Below the pieces are notes generated by a model that saw nothing but the letters and a program-made list of their open reading frames with translations, made no database searches and was not told where the DNA came from. A stretch of 64,000 nucleotides of DNA from Acidobacteriota bacterium (GTDB lineage: Bacteria > Acidobacteriota > Vicinamibacteria > Vicinamibacterales > UBA8438): assembly GCA_015659035.1 (NCBI GenBank), contig DQNS01000001.1, positions 29,956 through 93,955 of the forward strand, given 5' to 3'. Every line of letters begins with the position of its first letter. The first letter of the stretch is position 1. The position numbers and the translations under genes are program-made. This document shows, piece by piece, positions 7,945 to 16,142 of this stretch.

Positions 7945-9270
7945 CTATTCGCCGTCGGCTTCGTCCACGGCGCTGAAATGTCGGCCACGGGTCTCCGGCC
8001 CCAGCCAGATCATGGCGGCCACCAGCAGCCCCGACCCGACGATAGCCAAGCGCATCGCACCGCCGATCGTCATCCCACCATCCTGCAGTTGCCCCAACAC
8101 GAGCGGTGTCACCGACCCGACCGCCGCACCGACATGGTAGGACAGCCCCGGTCCGACCCCACGCACCGCGGTCGGGAACCGCTCGGTCAGATAGGCCGGC
8201 GCCATCCCCCAGATCCCGCCCCCGGTAGCGCCCATCAGCGCCGCACCGACCAGCAGGCTTTGCGTGCTCGATGTGGTCAGGAAGAGCGGCACCGACGCGA
8301 GACCGGTCAGGGCGGCCAGGGTCACCGCCCCCCGACGGCCGAGCACCCCCTCCGACGCCCGCCCCCACAGCGCGATGCCCACGATCGCCCCTAAGTTGAA
8401 CGCCACCAGATACCGGAGCGGGTCCAGTTCGAGCTCTAGCAGGAAGGTCGGGTACCAGAAGGTGATCGAGTAGTAGGAAAACATGAACATCGAGATCAGC
8501 AGCGAGCTCTGGATGGTGACCCAGAGCAGATCCGGTCGCAACAGCCGGACGAGGGACACCCGGTCCTCAAGCGAGCGCTTCCCCGTTTCCTTCAGGTGTC
8601 GTTGCCGCGCCAGCCAGACCGGGCTCTCGTGCACGCCGGTGCGGATCCACAGCACCAGCAGCGCCGGGATCACCCCGGTCCAGAACATCACACGCCAGCC
8701 GAGCGAGGACCCGGGTGTGTCGCTGAACGGGTCCGGCATTTCGTTGAAGACCGGGTAGACATACGAGAAGGTCAGCGCCGACAGGATGTAGCCCCAGTAC
8801 CACCCACCCTGCAAGAGCCCCGACGCCAGCCCGCGTAGCCGGGTCGGCCAGTGCTCAAGTGCCAACGGCATCCCCGCCGCCCACTCCCCGCCCATGCCGA
8901 TGCCAAAGAGCGCCCGGAACGCGAACAGCATCGCGTACGAGGTGGAGAATCCGCTCAGAAACGCGAACAACGAGAACCAGAGGATCGACAGCATCAGCGG
9001 AAGCTTGCGGCCGTACCGGTCGGCCATCACACCAGCGCCGAGCCCGCCGACCAGCCGGAACATCAGTGTCACGGTGCCCAGCGCACCCGCCAGCGCCGCA
9101 TCCACCGTGAAGCTCTCCTGAATGTCGATCAGGATGAACGTCATGATGGTGAAGTCGAACCCGTCGAGCAGCCAGCCGAAGAAGGTGGCGAGGAAGGCTC
9201 GCCACTGGCGGCCGTCGACCTGGCGATACCAGGGGCCGGGGGATTCGCTCACGCTCTGCTCTAAGCTCAT
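7945..9270 (-). CDS. MFS transporter, sugar/aromatic acid symporter-like
   Basis: A 441-aa major facilitator with 12 predicted membrane segments. Visible features are the N-terminal WLLDGFDFTIMTFIL helix, the loop 2-3 motif MADRYGRKLPLML, and the FRALFGIGMGGEWAAGMPLA segment, typical of proton-coupled sialic acid, aromatic acid and metabolite symporters. The substrate cannot be told. The family-consistent start is the ATG at 9270. A heptad tandem repeat occupies the space immediately upstream, leaving no good ribosome binding site. The downstream repeat-protein gene begins 79 nt after its stop. Confidence 0.85.
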   Translation of the reverse strand: MSLEQSVSESPGPWYRQVDGRQWRAFLATFFGWLLDGFDFTIMTFILIDIQESFTVDAALAGALGTVTLMFRLVGGLGAGVMADRYGRKLPLMLSILWFSLFAFLSGFSTSYAMLFAFRALFGIGMGGEWAAGMPLALEHWPTRLRGLASGLLQGGWYWGYILSALTFSYVYPVFNEMPDPFSDTPGSSLGWRVMFWTGVIPALLVLWIRTGVHESPVWLARQRHLKETGKRSLEDRVSLVRLLRPDLLWVTIQSSLLISMFMFSYYSITFWYPTFLLELELDPLRYLVAFNLGAIVGIALWGRASEGVLGRRGAVTLAALTGLASVPLFLTTSSTQSLLVGAALMGATGGGIWGMAPAYLTERFPTAVRGVGPGLSYHVGAAVGSVTPLVLGQLQDGGMTIGGAMRLAIVGSGLLVAAMIWLGPETRGRHFSAVDEADGE

Positions 9271-9272
9271 TG

Positions 9273-9307
9273 GGCTACGGGCTTCAGGCTGCAGGCTGCA
9301 GGCGCCC
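9273..9307. repeat. Heptad tandem repeat, GGCTNNN class
   Basis: GGCT recurs at 9273, 9280, 9287 and 9294, with a degenerate unit at 9301, an exact 7-nt period over five units. It abuts the MFS start codon at 9270 and occupies its expected ribosome binding region. Confidence 0.7.
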
Positions 9308-9549
9308 GGGTTTCGTCGCGGGGCTGCCCAGTTGGACGCCGGACCGGCAGGGCGGAAAAATGGGCCTCCGGCAGGTCCAGTCCTCGGTTGCGGTGTGGGC
9401 CAGCGTACCAAGAAGCGGGCGATAGGTGGGCACGTCGTACCAGGGCAGAGCGTTGGCGGTGGCGCCACAACTGCCTGCCGCCCGTTTTACTCACTGACGC
9501 TGTTCGTCCTGCCTCACGGCCTCCAGCCGGACAGCCCCCCGGCACCGCC

Positions 9550-9570
9550 CTCCTGCCTCCTGTCTCGTGA
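9550..9570. repeat. Heptad tandem repeat, CTCCTGN class
   Basis: Three 7-nt units (CTCCTGC, CTCCTGT, CTCGTGA) lie just where the similarity of the kinase stub at 9576-9632 ends. The stub is on the opposite strand. Confidence 0.5.
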
Positions 9571-9575
9571 GAGCG

Positions 9576-9632
9576 CGCGGCGGGGCCGAGGATCTCGTAG
9601 ACGCCGATGCGGGAGCCTGGACTGAGGGCCAT
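9576..9632 (-). pseudogene. N-terminal stub of a serine/threonine protein kinase
   Basis: The first 19 codons read MALSPGSRIGVYEILGPAA. This matches the start of acidobacterial Pkn-type kinases, which typically read M-x-L-x-P-G-x-R-[LI]-G-x-YEI-L before the glycine-rich loop. After residue 19 the similarity stops and no GxGxxG loop, VAIK lysine or HRD motif follows, so this is a remnant. The 9271-9981 interval also holds heptad repeats, an inverted repeat and a broken nucleotidyltransferase. Confidence 0.5.
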
Positions 9633-9664
9633 GACGGCGCAGGGGACGCTGATTGGTGAAGCGT

Positions 9665-9707
9665 CCGATTATAGCGTCCGGGCTTGCGACCACCACCCTA
9701 TAATCGG
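9665..9707. repeat. Perfect 10-bp inverted repeat overlapping a TATAAT
   Basis: CCGATTATAG (9665-9674) and CTATAATCGG (9698-9707) are exact reverse complements separated by 23 nt. The right arm contains TATAAT just before the GTG of the broken nucleotidyltransferase, so the repeat could be an operator or the scar of a small element. Confidence 0.5.
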
Positions 9708-9711
9708 AGCT

Positions 9712-9873
9712 GTGACGGATGATACGATTGTGGGTCGTCTGGGCGCGTTCTTCGAGGCCGGTCACCACGAGGCGGCGGTCTGTCTCTTCGGCAGCGAGGC
9801 CCCGGCGACGCGACCGATTCGAGTGACGTGGACATCGCGGTCCTCTATGTCGCCGCGAGAGACTACAATGATC
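9712..9873 (+). pseudogene. Frameshifted, truncated minimal nucleotidyltransferase
   Basis: From GTG 9712 the frame reads to ...AVCLFGSEAPATRP. The family then expects xxSDVDIAVLY, and exactly this (DSSDVDIAVLYVA) continues in another frame from 9816. Together they form the LFGS...SDVDIAVL active-site motif of pol-beta-like MNT nucleotidyltransferases, the antitoxin or enzyme of HEPN/MNT pairs. The join needs one frameshift, and recognisable sequence ends near 9873, far short of a full domain. No HEPN partner is present. It is a decayed gene. Confidence 0.6.
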
Positions 9874-9981
9874 GGGGAGACGGTCGCTACACACACCGGA
9901 CTCCACACCGAGGCAAGCGGTCTGTTCGACGCGTTCCAGGCCAGCCGGCGTACCGACGACAACTAACTGGAGGCTCCTAGA

Positions 9982-10965
9982 ATGATTACCCCAACCGCGC
10001 GTCTGCGACCCGTCATCGGCGCGCTGCTTCCGCTCGCCATCATCATCTTCGGCGCACCCTGGACTACGAGCCAGGAGGTGTCGGCCCAAGCCCAGGAGGT
10101 GTTCGTCAGCGTCATGGACGCCAGCGGCGAGCCGGTGACCGACCTGACCGCCGAAGAGTTGCTTATACAGTGGGACGGCATGGACTGCGAGACGCTCAAC
10201 CTCGAGACGCTCAACTGGCCGGTACGTCTCACCATCTTCGTGGACAACGCGGACGGTGCCCAGGGCCGCATGAACCCCTCAGCGGCTGCCACCGCCCAAC
10301 AGAACGCCCGGGTAGCGCTTCAAAATATGCGCGAGGGGCTGAAGCTCTTCCTGGATGAGATCCCGGAGGAGGTCGAGGTGGGGATGGCAACCCTCGCGGG
10401 GCGAGCACGGTTCTTGACACGGAACCCACGGTACACCACCGACAGAGAGGCGCTCGCGCGTGCTATCGACCTGATGATACCGGACGCGGCTGCGGCCCGC
10501 TTCAGGGATTCGTTGGTCGAGGAGGCGGAGGCACTGAACGACGAGGCGGAACGCCAGTATTTCCCGGTCATCGTGGTGCTCTCCAACGACGGCGCCGAGG
10601 GGAGCACCAGTCAGCAGAACGCCTTCGAGCGCGGCTTCCAGCGTCTGATCGCCAACCAGGCGACGATCCACACGCGGCTGTTCACGGCCGGCAACCCGGC
10701 CGTGGGGCACGGTCAGACGCAGGTGGCCATCAACCTCGGAAATGCGACGCAAGGCACCTTCGAGCAGATCGCCGTCAGCACCGGGTTCCGCACCATGCTG
10801 CCGGAGCTGGGCCGGGACATCGCCCGCAAGCACCGTCTGGTGAGCACCCAGTATCGAGTGACCTACGCCCCGCCGGCTGGCGCATCCGACCAGCCTTCCA
10901 TGGGAATCCTGACGAGTCGTCAGGATGTCACCATGATCCCGACGATAGACGGAAACGTGCCGTAA
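9982..10965 (+). CDS. Acidobacterial-type secreted VWFA-domain protein
   Basis: A 327-aa protein with a signal peptide/anchor (residues 12-35). A short beta domain (EVFVSVMDASGEPVTDLTAE) is followed by a von Willebrand A-like domain beginning RLTIFVDNADG. The layout (Q-E-V-x-V-x-V-x-D-x-x-G-x-P-V-x-D-L, then a VWFA fold) is that of the acidobacterial VWFA-related family TIGR03436. The MIDAS D-x-S-x-S is not intact, since the strand-end reads DNADGAQGR. GGAGG stands 8 nt upstream of the ATG. It probably mediates protein contacts in the periplasm or outside; its partner is unknown. Confidence 0.8.
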   Translation: MITPTARLRPVIGALLPLAIIIFGAPWTTSQEVSAQAQEVFVSVMDASGEPVTDLTAEELLIQWDGMDCETLNLETLNWPVRLTIFVDNADGAQGRMNPSAAATAQQNARVALQNMREGLKLFLDEIPEEVEVGMATLAGRARFLTRNPRYTTDREALARAIDLMIPDAAAARFRDSLVEEAEALNDEAERQYFPVIVVLSNDGAEGSTSQQNAFERGFQRLIANQATIHTRLFTAGNPAVGHGQTQVAINLGNATQGTFEQIAVSTGFRTMLPELGRDIARKHRLVSTQYRVTYAPPAGASDQPSMGILTSRQDVTMIPTIDGNVP

Positions 10966-11025
10966 GGACGGAAGACAGCCCAAAGTCCGAAGTCGATGTG
11001 TGGCGCCTGCCCTAGCGCGCTCTGA

Positions 11026-12024
11026 TCAGCGCCGAGGGAAGAGGTCCGGGTTGTCCGTGAACACGCCGGTGGCACGCAGATCGTCAAACAGATACCGCAT
11101 ATACGCGCCGGCATCCGCGTAGCCAGCCGGTAGCCGGGTGGCTCTCACGGTGTAGGGATGCATCTCGAGGCCGTGGGCACGAGCCGCATGGCCCCGGGAG
11201 GGATCCTCCACGAGCAGCGCGATCGCCGGGCCGACGCCGGTCGCGTAGCTCGCGACGTCGGCGAGCCCCTCCCCGCCGAGCAACGCCTCTTGCCCCCCAC
11301 CAACGAGCTGAATCAGCCGGTAGGTGTCGCCGGCGATGGCGTGGAGCCGCTTCAGACTCTCGGGGCTGAACGACTGCACGTAGATCGGGGTGGCGGCCTG
11401 CCCCGCGTGCGTATCGAGCCCATTGGCGGCGAACACCCGGACCAACTCCTCCTCCATGGTGAACCCCAGCGCCTCGTATTCCTCGGGTGCCTTGGTCTCC
11501 GGATACATCCCCGCCGTGCCCTTCACCAGGTCGATCGCCTCCTGGAACGTCGGCACCCGCGCGCCGGCGAACTCCTCGCTGAACCAGGAGCCGGCGTCCA
11601 GCGTCTTGATCTCCTCGAGCGTGAAGTCCGACACGCGCCAGACCGGCCGCGTCTCGCCACCCGTCTTCACCTCGGTGGCGCGGTCCGGGAAGACCTCCTC
11701 GACGTTGGTCGTGCGGTTCAACGTCGTGTCGTGGAGACACACCAGCACGCCGTCCCTGGTCAACTGGAGGTCCTGCTCGACGTAGTCGGCGCCCATCTCG
11801 ATCGCCAGCGCATACGCCACCAGGGTGTGCTCCGGCGCGTAGGCGGAGGCGCCCCGGTGCGCGATGTTGACCGGGCTGACCGGGTCGACCGCGACGGCGG
11901 TGGTCGCCGCTGGTTGCGGTGTCTCGACCGGTATCCCGCGCGGCTGCGGCTCACCGCACGCGACGAGACCGAGCGCGACAACGACGAGTAGGAACCGGAG
12001 GCGACGTCCGAGGTCTGTCAGCAT
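11026..12024 (-). CDS. Glycerophosphodiester phosphodiesterase lipoprotein
   Basis: A 332-aa GlpQ-type enzyme that hydrolyses glycerophosphodiesters to glycerol-3-phosphate and an alcohol. A lipoprotein signal ends in LGLVACGE, so it is likely membrane-tethered in the periplasm. Catalytic signatures are IAHRGAS, YAPEHTLVAY and ADYVEQDLQLTRDGVLVCLH, carrying the two active-site His and the metal-binding acidic residues. The insert with DAGSWFSEEF is typical of the periplasmic branch. The ATG at 12024 with AGGG 8 nt upstream is preferred to a GTG three codons earlier. It follows the deacetylase gene by 13 nt in an operon. Confidence 0.9.
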   Translation of the reverse strand: MLTDLGRRLRFLLVVVALGLVACGEPQPRGIPVETPQPAATTAVAVDPVSPVNIAHRGASAYAPEHTLVAYALAIEMGADYVEQDLQLTRDGVLVCLHDTTLNRTTNVEEVFPDRATEVKTGGETRPVWRVSDFTLEEIKTLDAGSWFSEEFAGARVPTFQEAIDLVKGTAGMYPETKAPEEYEALGFTMEEELVRVFAANGLDTHAGQAATPIYVQSFSPESLKRLHAIAGDTYRLIQLVGGGQEALLGGEGLADVASYATGVGPAIALLVEDPSRGHAARAHGLEMHPYTVRATRLPAGYADAGAYMRYLFDDLRATGVFTDNPDLFPRR

Positions 12025-12037
12025 ACGGCGCACCCTG

Positions 12038-13000
12038 TTACATCCCGGCGCGCGCCTTCACATACTCGGCCACCTGCTGATGGGTCGCGAACCACACGTC
12101 CCCCTTCGCCTGGATGTGCGCAATCAGCTCCTCGAGGATGATGATCCGGGAGCGGTGGCCGATGATGTGCGGGTGGGTGGTCAGCAGAAACATCGTGCCT
12201 TCCTCGTAGGCTTTGTCGAACTCGTCGAGATAGACCTGGAGGAGCTCGCGGGGCGGCGTGTAGTTGCTCCCCCTGGGGTTCATCAGCGGCGCGTCATCGA
12301 GAATCCATTCCACCGGCAGCTCGACCATCCCGGTCGGCTCGCCGTCGGCCAGCAGCTCGTAGGGTCGGTCGTCCGCCATCAGCGAGCTGTCATACAGGAA
12401 ACCCAACCCGCGAATGATGCTCAGCGTGTTCGGGCTGAAGTTCCACGAGGGCGCGCGGTAGCCGACCGGCCGCGTGCCGGTCGCCTGCTCCAGGTAGCTA
12501 AGCGCCCGACGGACCAGCTCGCGCTCGGTCTCGGCGTCGAGCTCCGTGTTCAGCTCGTGGATCCACCCGTGCACGCCGAACTCGTGTCGCCCCGACGCCT
12601 GGATGACGTCGACCATGTCCGGCGCCAGGATCAGACTGACCGCCGGGATGAAAAACGACGCCGGGATCGCGTGCCGGTCCATCAGGTCGACCACCCGGCG
12701 CAGCCCAACCCGCGCACCATACTCGCCCTGCGACATCGCGCCGATCGACGGGTTTCCCCGCCGGATGGTAATCGTGTCGTTGTCGACGTCGAACGACAGC
12801 GCCACCGCCACCCTGGCGCCGTCGGGCCACGAGGCCGGCTGCAGGCTGCGTCCGGCGCGCACACGACCGGCCACCGCCGTGAGCTCGGCCTCGCTGAGAT
12901 GGAGGCCAAACTGCGTGGCATCCTGCGCGCGCGGCCCGGCACCGGCCAGAAGCCCAAGCACGGCGATCCAGACGAGACTCCGACTGCGAGCGTGTGTCAT
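12038..13000 (-). CDS. Secreted polysaccharide deacetylase (NodB fold)
   Basis: A 320-aa protein with a signal peptide (residues 1-25). The carbohydrate esterase 4 fold shows ALSFDVDND as motif 1 (catalytic base and metal Asp), FGVHGWIHE as motif 2 (metal His pair H-x3-H) and GYRAPSWNFSPNTL as motif 3. Architecture and the MSQGEYGARVGLRRVVDLMD segment resemble the PuuE/HpPgdA branch, which acts on peptidoglycan or small amides such as allantoin. The signal peptide favours an envelope substrate. Its ATG overlaps the stop of the S9 peptidase gene (ATGA). Confidence 0.88.
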   Translation of the reverse strand: MTHARSRSLVWIAVLGLLAGAGPRAQDATQFGLHLSEAELTAVAGRVRAGRSLQPASWPDGARVAVALSFDVDNDTITIRRGNPSIGAMSQGEYGARVGLRRVVDLMDRHAIPASFFIPAVSLILAPDMVDVIQASGRHEFGVHGWIHELNTELDAETERELVRRALSYLEQATGTRPVGYRAPSWNFSPNTLSIIRGLGFLYDSSLMADDRPYELLADGEPTGMVELPVEWILDDAPLMNPRGSNYTPPRELLQVYLDEFDKAYEEGTMFLLTTHPHIIGHRSRIIILEELIAHIQAKGDVWFATHQQVAEYVKARAGM

Positions 13001-15033
13001 GGTCGCCCCTCGGCAGTCGTCTCTTTGGCTTCGTCGCGCTCGCTGATCGGCGGGTTATCGACATGCTCGCCGAAGAACTCCGCGTAGCGCCGGAGACGAT
13101 CCATCTGGTGCCGCGGCTCGCTGAAGCCGTGCCCCTCCCGTGGATATCGCACGAAGGTCACCGTTTTCCCCAGGTCCTTCAGCGCCTGGTAGAACTCGAC
13201 CGACTGCTCCACGGGCACGCGGGTATCCTGGCTCCCGTGGAGGATCAGCATGGGGCTGGTGACGTTGCCCACATAACGGATCGGCGAGTGCGCGAGATAG
13301 CGCTCCTCGTCGGTCCAGGGGCGCCCGAAGAACGACGCCAGATAGTCCTGGATGTCGTTGGTGCTGTACATGCTGTAGAGATTGGCCAGCCCGGCACCCG
13401 GTGAGATCGCCTTGAAGCGGTCGGTCTGCGTCGAGATCCAGAAGCTCATGTAGCCGCCATAGCTCCAACCGTAGCAGATCAGCCGGTCGGGATCGGCCCA
13501 CCCCTCGGCGATGACGTGGTCCACCCCCGTCATCACGTCGTCGTAGTCGGTGATGCCCCAGTTCTCGATGTTGGCGTTGACGAAGTCCTGCCCATAGTTC
13601 GTGCTGCCACGAAAGTTCGGTTGGAGCACGACATACCCGTTCCCGGCGAAGAACTGCGCCTGCGCGTTGAACGCCTCGAGCGAGGCGCCGCTGGGGCCAC
13701 CGTGCGGGTTGACGATGAACGGGTATCGCCGGCCCTCCTCGTATCCGACCGGCTTCGTCAGCACGCCCTCGACGGTCTGGCCGTCGCTGTTCTGCCACTG
13801 CACGGTCTCGACCGCACCGAGCTGCACCGCCTCGTCGCGCAACCAGGCGTTGGCGTCGGTCAGGCGCACCGGGTCGACCAGATCGCGACCCGCCGTGTAG
13901 ACCTCGCCCGGCCACCCCGGGGTGGTGTGTACCCAGACCCACCGGGTGCCGTCCCTCGCGAGATCCCACCCGCCGGCGCGTCCGGTCGGTGTGGCGCCGA
14001 CGGTCACGGCGCCGCTCTCGATGCTGACGGTGAACTGCCGGGTCGAGGTGCCCTGTCCGGTCGACCAAAAAATGCGGCGCCCGTCGGGGGACCAGATCGG
14101 CGTGGTGAACTGATTGTCGAACTCGTCGAGCAGCGTGCGCGGCACGCCACCCTCGGGCGCGATCAGATACAGCTTCCGAAACATCGTGGTGCTCGCCTCG
14201 ACCTCGTTGGCGGCGAACGCGATGGCACGGCCGTCCGGCGACCAGCGCGGGCTGACATCGGAGCCTCCGTTCTGGTGGAGCTCGCGTGTCTCGCCGCTCT
14301 CGACGTCCACGATCCAGATGTCGCTCTTCCAGCGGTCGTTGGCCGCCGGCGACGGCCGCCGCTCGAAGACGATCCGCCCCGAGTCAGGCGACCAGTCCGG
14401 GCTGCTCACCGTGAACGACCCCTCGGTCAGCCGCGTGGCGTCATCCGTCTGGAGGTCCTGGACCCAGAGGTGCGTGCCCCGGAACGTCTCGTCCACCACC
14501 AGGGCGTCGTCCCGCTCGGTCCGACGCCGCTCGTCCTCGTCGGTCTCGCCGTCACGCGCCAGGAACAGCAGCTTCGTGCCGTCAGGTGACAGGCGGAACG
14601 TCGTCACCGCCTCGTCGTGCTCCGTCAGGGGGTACGCCTCGCCCCCGTCGACCGGCAAGACGTAGACCTGGCTGGGCGCGTCGTCCCCATCCCCGCGCGC
14701 CGCGAGAAAGGCGACCAGCGCTCCGTCGGGCGACCAGGCCGGCGCCCGGCTGTCGCTGGTGGCGCGGGTCAACTGCCGGCGCGCGGTGCCGTCGACCCGT
14801 ACGCGCCAGACCTGGGTTCGTGCCTCGAACTGGTCGTCCTCCATGTCACGCGTGCGTTGGGTGTAGAGCACCCACTCGCCATCGGGAGACAGCGTCGGGC
14901 TGCCGACCTGATTGAGACGCAGGGTGTCCTTCGCCGACAGCACCCTGGGGTCCTGCCCCGCCTGCGCCGGGCTCACGCACATCCAACACAGGACGAGACT
15001 GCCCAACGATCGTGTCACGCGCAGGTCTGGCAT
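12997..15033 (-). CDS. S9 family prolyl oligopeptidase-like peptidase
   Basis: A 678-aa secreted serine peptidase with a signal peptide (residues 1-26). Residues 35-400 form a TolB/WD40-like propeller, with repeated SPDGxxxxxxS/A motifs such as PTLSPDGEWVLYT and APAWSPDGALVAF. The alpha/beta hydrolase domain holds Ser524 (GWSYGGYM), Asp603 (GSQDTRVP) and His635 (EGHGFSE). It belongs with dipeptidyl-aminopeptidase/acylaminoacyl-peptidase proteins and should trim short peptides outside the cytoplasm. It heads the three-gene set with the deacetylase and GDPD genes, which all act on envelope or extracellular substrates. Confidence 0.93.
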   Translation of the reverse strand: MPDLRVTRSLGSLVLCWMCVSPAQAGQDPRVLSAKDTLRLNQVGSPTLSPDGEWVLYTQRTRDMEDDQFEARTQVWRVRVDGTARRQLTRATSDSRAPAWSPDGALVAFLAARGDGDDAPSQVYVLPVDGGEAYPLTEHDEAVTTFRLSPDGTKLLFLARDGETDEDERRRTERDDALVVDETFRGTHLWVQDLQTDDATRLTEGSFTVSSPDWSPDSGRIVFERRPSPAANDRWKSDIWIVDVESGETRELHQNGGSDVSPRWSPDGRAIAFAANEVEASTTMFRKLYLIAPEGGVPRTLLDEFDNQFTTPIWSPDGRRIFWSTGQGTSTRQFTVSIESGAVTVGATPTGRAGGWDLARDGTRWVWVHTTPGWPGEVYTAGRDLVDPVRLTDANAWLRDEAVQLGAVETVQWQNSDGQTVEGVLTKPVGYEEGRRYPFIVNPHGGPSGASLEAFNAQAQFFAGNGYVVLQPNFRGSTNYGQDFVNANIENWGITDYDDVMTGVDHVIAEGWADPDRLICYGWSYGGYMSFWISTQTDRFKAISPGAGLANLYSMYSTNDIQDYLASFFGRPWTDEERYLAHSPIRYVGNVTSPMLILHGSQDTRVPVEQSVEFYQALKDLGKTVTFVRYPREGHGFSEPRHQMDRLRRYAEFFGEHVDNPPISERDEAKETTAEGRP

Positions 15034-15050
15034 GGTCGTCGTTTTCTTCA

Positions 15051-15064
15051 GACTGCAGGCTGCA
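15051..15064. repeat. Short heptad repeat, GGCTNNN class
   Basis: Two clean units, GACTGCA and GGCTGCA, upstream of the S9 gene start; related fragments continue to about 15115. Confidence 0.4.
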
Positions 15065-15129
15065 AGACGTACCGGACGCCTGCAGCTCGTAGGCTGCCAG
15101 TCTTCGGGCAGCCTATCCCCTCACCCCGG

Positions 15130-15150
15130 CCCTCTCCCCGAGGGAGAAGG
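15130..15150. repeat. CCCTCTCCCC / GAGGGAGAAGG palindrome
   Basis: Second copy of the palindrome seen at 2413, preceded by CCCTCACCCCGG. It lies in the gap between the esterase stop and the S9 gene. Confidence 0.45.
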
Positions 15151-15181
15151 AGACACCCGAGCGCTCTTCTCACCAACCGAC

Positions 15182-16051
15182 CTAGTTGGACGATCGGCGT
15201 CCGAGGTGCTCCACGAACCAGTCGACCATCGCAGCTGTCGCCAGCTGAGCGTCCTCGCCGCGGAAGCCGTGGTCGGCGCCCGGAATGATGATCACCTTCG
15301 ACTCGACACCGTGTTCCTGGAACGCCGCGTAGATGTCGTGGCTGTTGCTCACGGGCACCAGGCCGTCGGCATCGCCGTGAATCAGCAACGTGGGTGGATC
15401 GTCGCTGGACACATGGACGATCGGCGACACGGCCGACGCCTCCGAGACGTCGAAGTTCAGCGCCGGGAAGCGTCTGTTCCCGCCGTTATCGGGGGAGGCT
15501 CCCCGGGCCAGTGGCCGCAGATCGACGGGCGGGAAATACGCCACGACGGCGGCGACCCGGCTGCTCACCCGCAGCACGGGGTCCTCGGACGACGGGTCCC
15601 CGTTGTCGGACGCGTTGCCGAGGATCAACGAGAGGTGACCACCGGCGCTGCCACCCCAAACACCCAGCCGGTTCGCGTCCACACCCAGCCGCCGCGCGTT
15701 GAGCCGGATGTACCGGACGGCACGACGTACATCGGGCACGATCTCCGGAATCACAAACTTCGGGCTGCTGCCGTGCCGCACCGCGAACACGGTCAACCCG
15801 ACGTCGAGCAGCGGCTGATAGCGCCGCTGCGAGACCTCGGCCGGACGCCACTGCGAGCGCCAGCCGCCGCTCACCATGTTCAACACGGCGGCGCCGTTCG
15901 CGTTGGCGGGCGTGAACACGTCGAAGGTCAACGCCATGCCGTACTTGTGGCCATAGACCACATCCGGCGTGACCGTCACGTCCTGGGCCTGGACCGCCAC
16001 CGGGACCAACAGCAGGCCGACCACTGCAACGAGTGCGATTATCCTGAACAC
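15182..16051 (-). CDS. Secreted alpha/beta hydrolase, BD-FAE/esterase-lipase type
   Basis: A 289-aa protein starting with GTG at 16051, placed by an AAGGAG 6 nt upstream. A longer frame to 16213 lacks support. A signal peptide covers residues 1-22. The nucleophile elbow is GVWGGSAGGHLSL, the acid is in LIHGDADGLVP and the His in IIPGADHGFRGED. The PDVRRAVRYIRLNARRLGVD segment is typical of the hormone-sensitive-lipase-like and BD-FAE esterases. The oxyanion HGG motif is replaced by MVSGGWRSQWRP. It likely removes acyl groups from extracellular substrates. Confidence 0.85.
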   Translation of the reverse strand: MFRIIALVAVVGLLLVPVAVQAQDVTVTPDVVYGHKYGMALTFDVFTPANANGAAVLNMVSGGWRSQWRPAEVSQRRYQPLLDVGLTVFAVRHGSSPKFVIPEIVPDVRRAVRYIRLNARRLGVDANRLGVWGGSAGGHLSLILGNASDNGDPSSEDPVLRVSSRVAAVVAYFPPVDLRPLARGASPDNGGNRRFPALNFDVSEASAVSPIVHVSSDDPPTLLIHGDADGLVPVSNSHDIYAAFQEHGVESKVIIIPGADHGFRGEDAQLATAAMVDWFVEHLGRRSSN

Positions 16052-16112
16052 ATGAAACTCCTTCTCGCTCTTCTGTCTGATGAACGGTCGGCGAAGTCCT
16101 CCCGGCTTCTCC

Positions 16113-16140
16113 TGACCCCTACCTTCTGCTTTCTGTGAGC
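16113..16140. repeat. Heptad tandem repeat, TGACTTC class
   Basis: Units TGACCCC, TACCTTC, TGCTTTC and TGTGAGC in exact 7-nt register, preceded by GGCGAAGTCCTCCCGGCTTC. The same flank and repeat type occur at 47360-47408 and 62625-62661. Confidence 0.55.
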
Positions 16141-16142
16141 CT

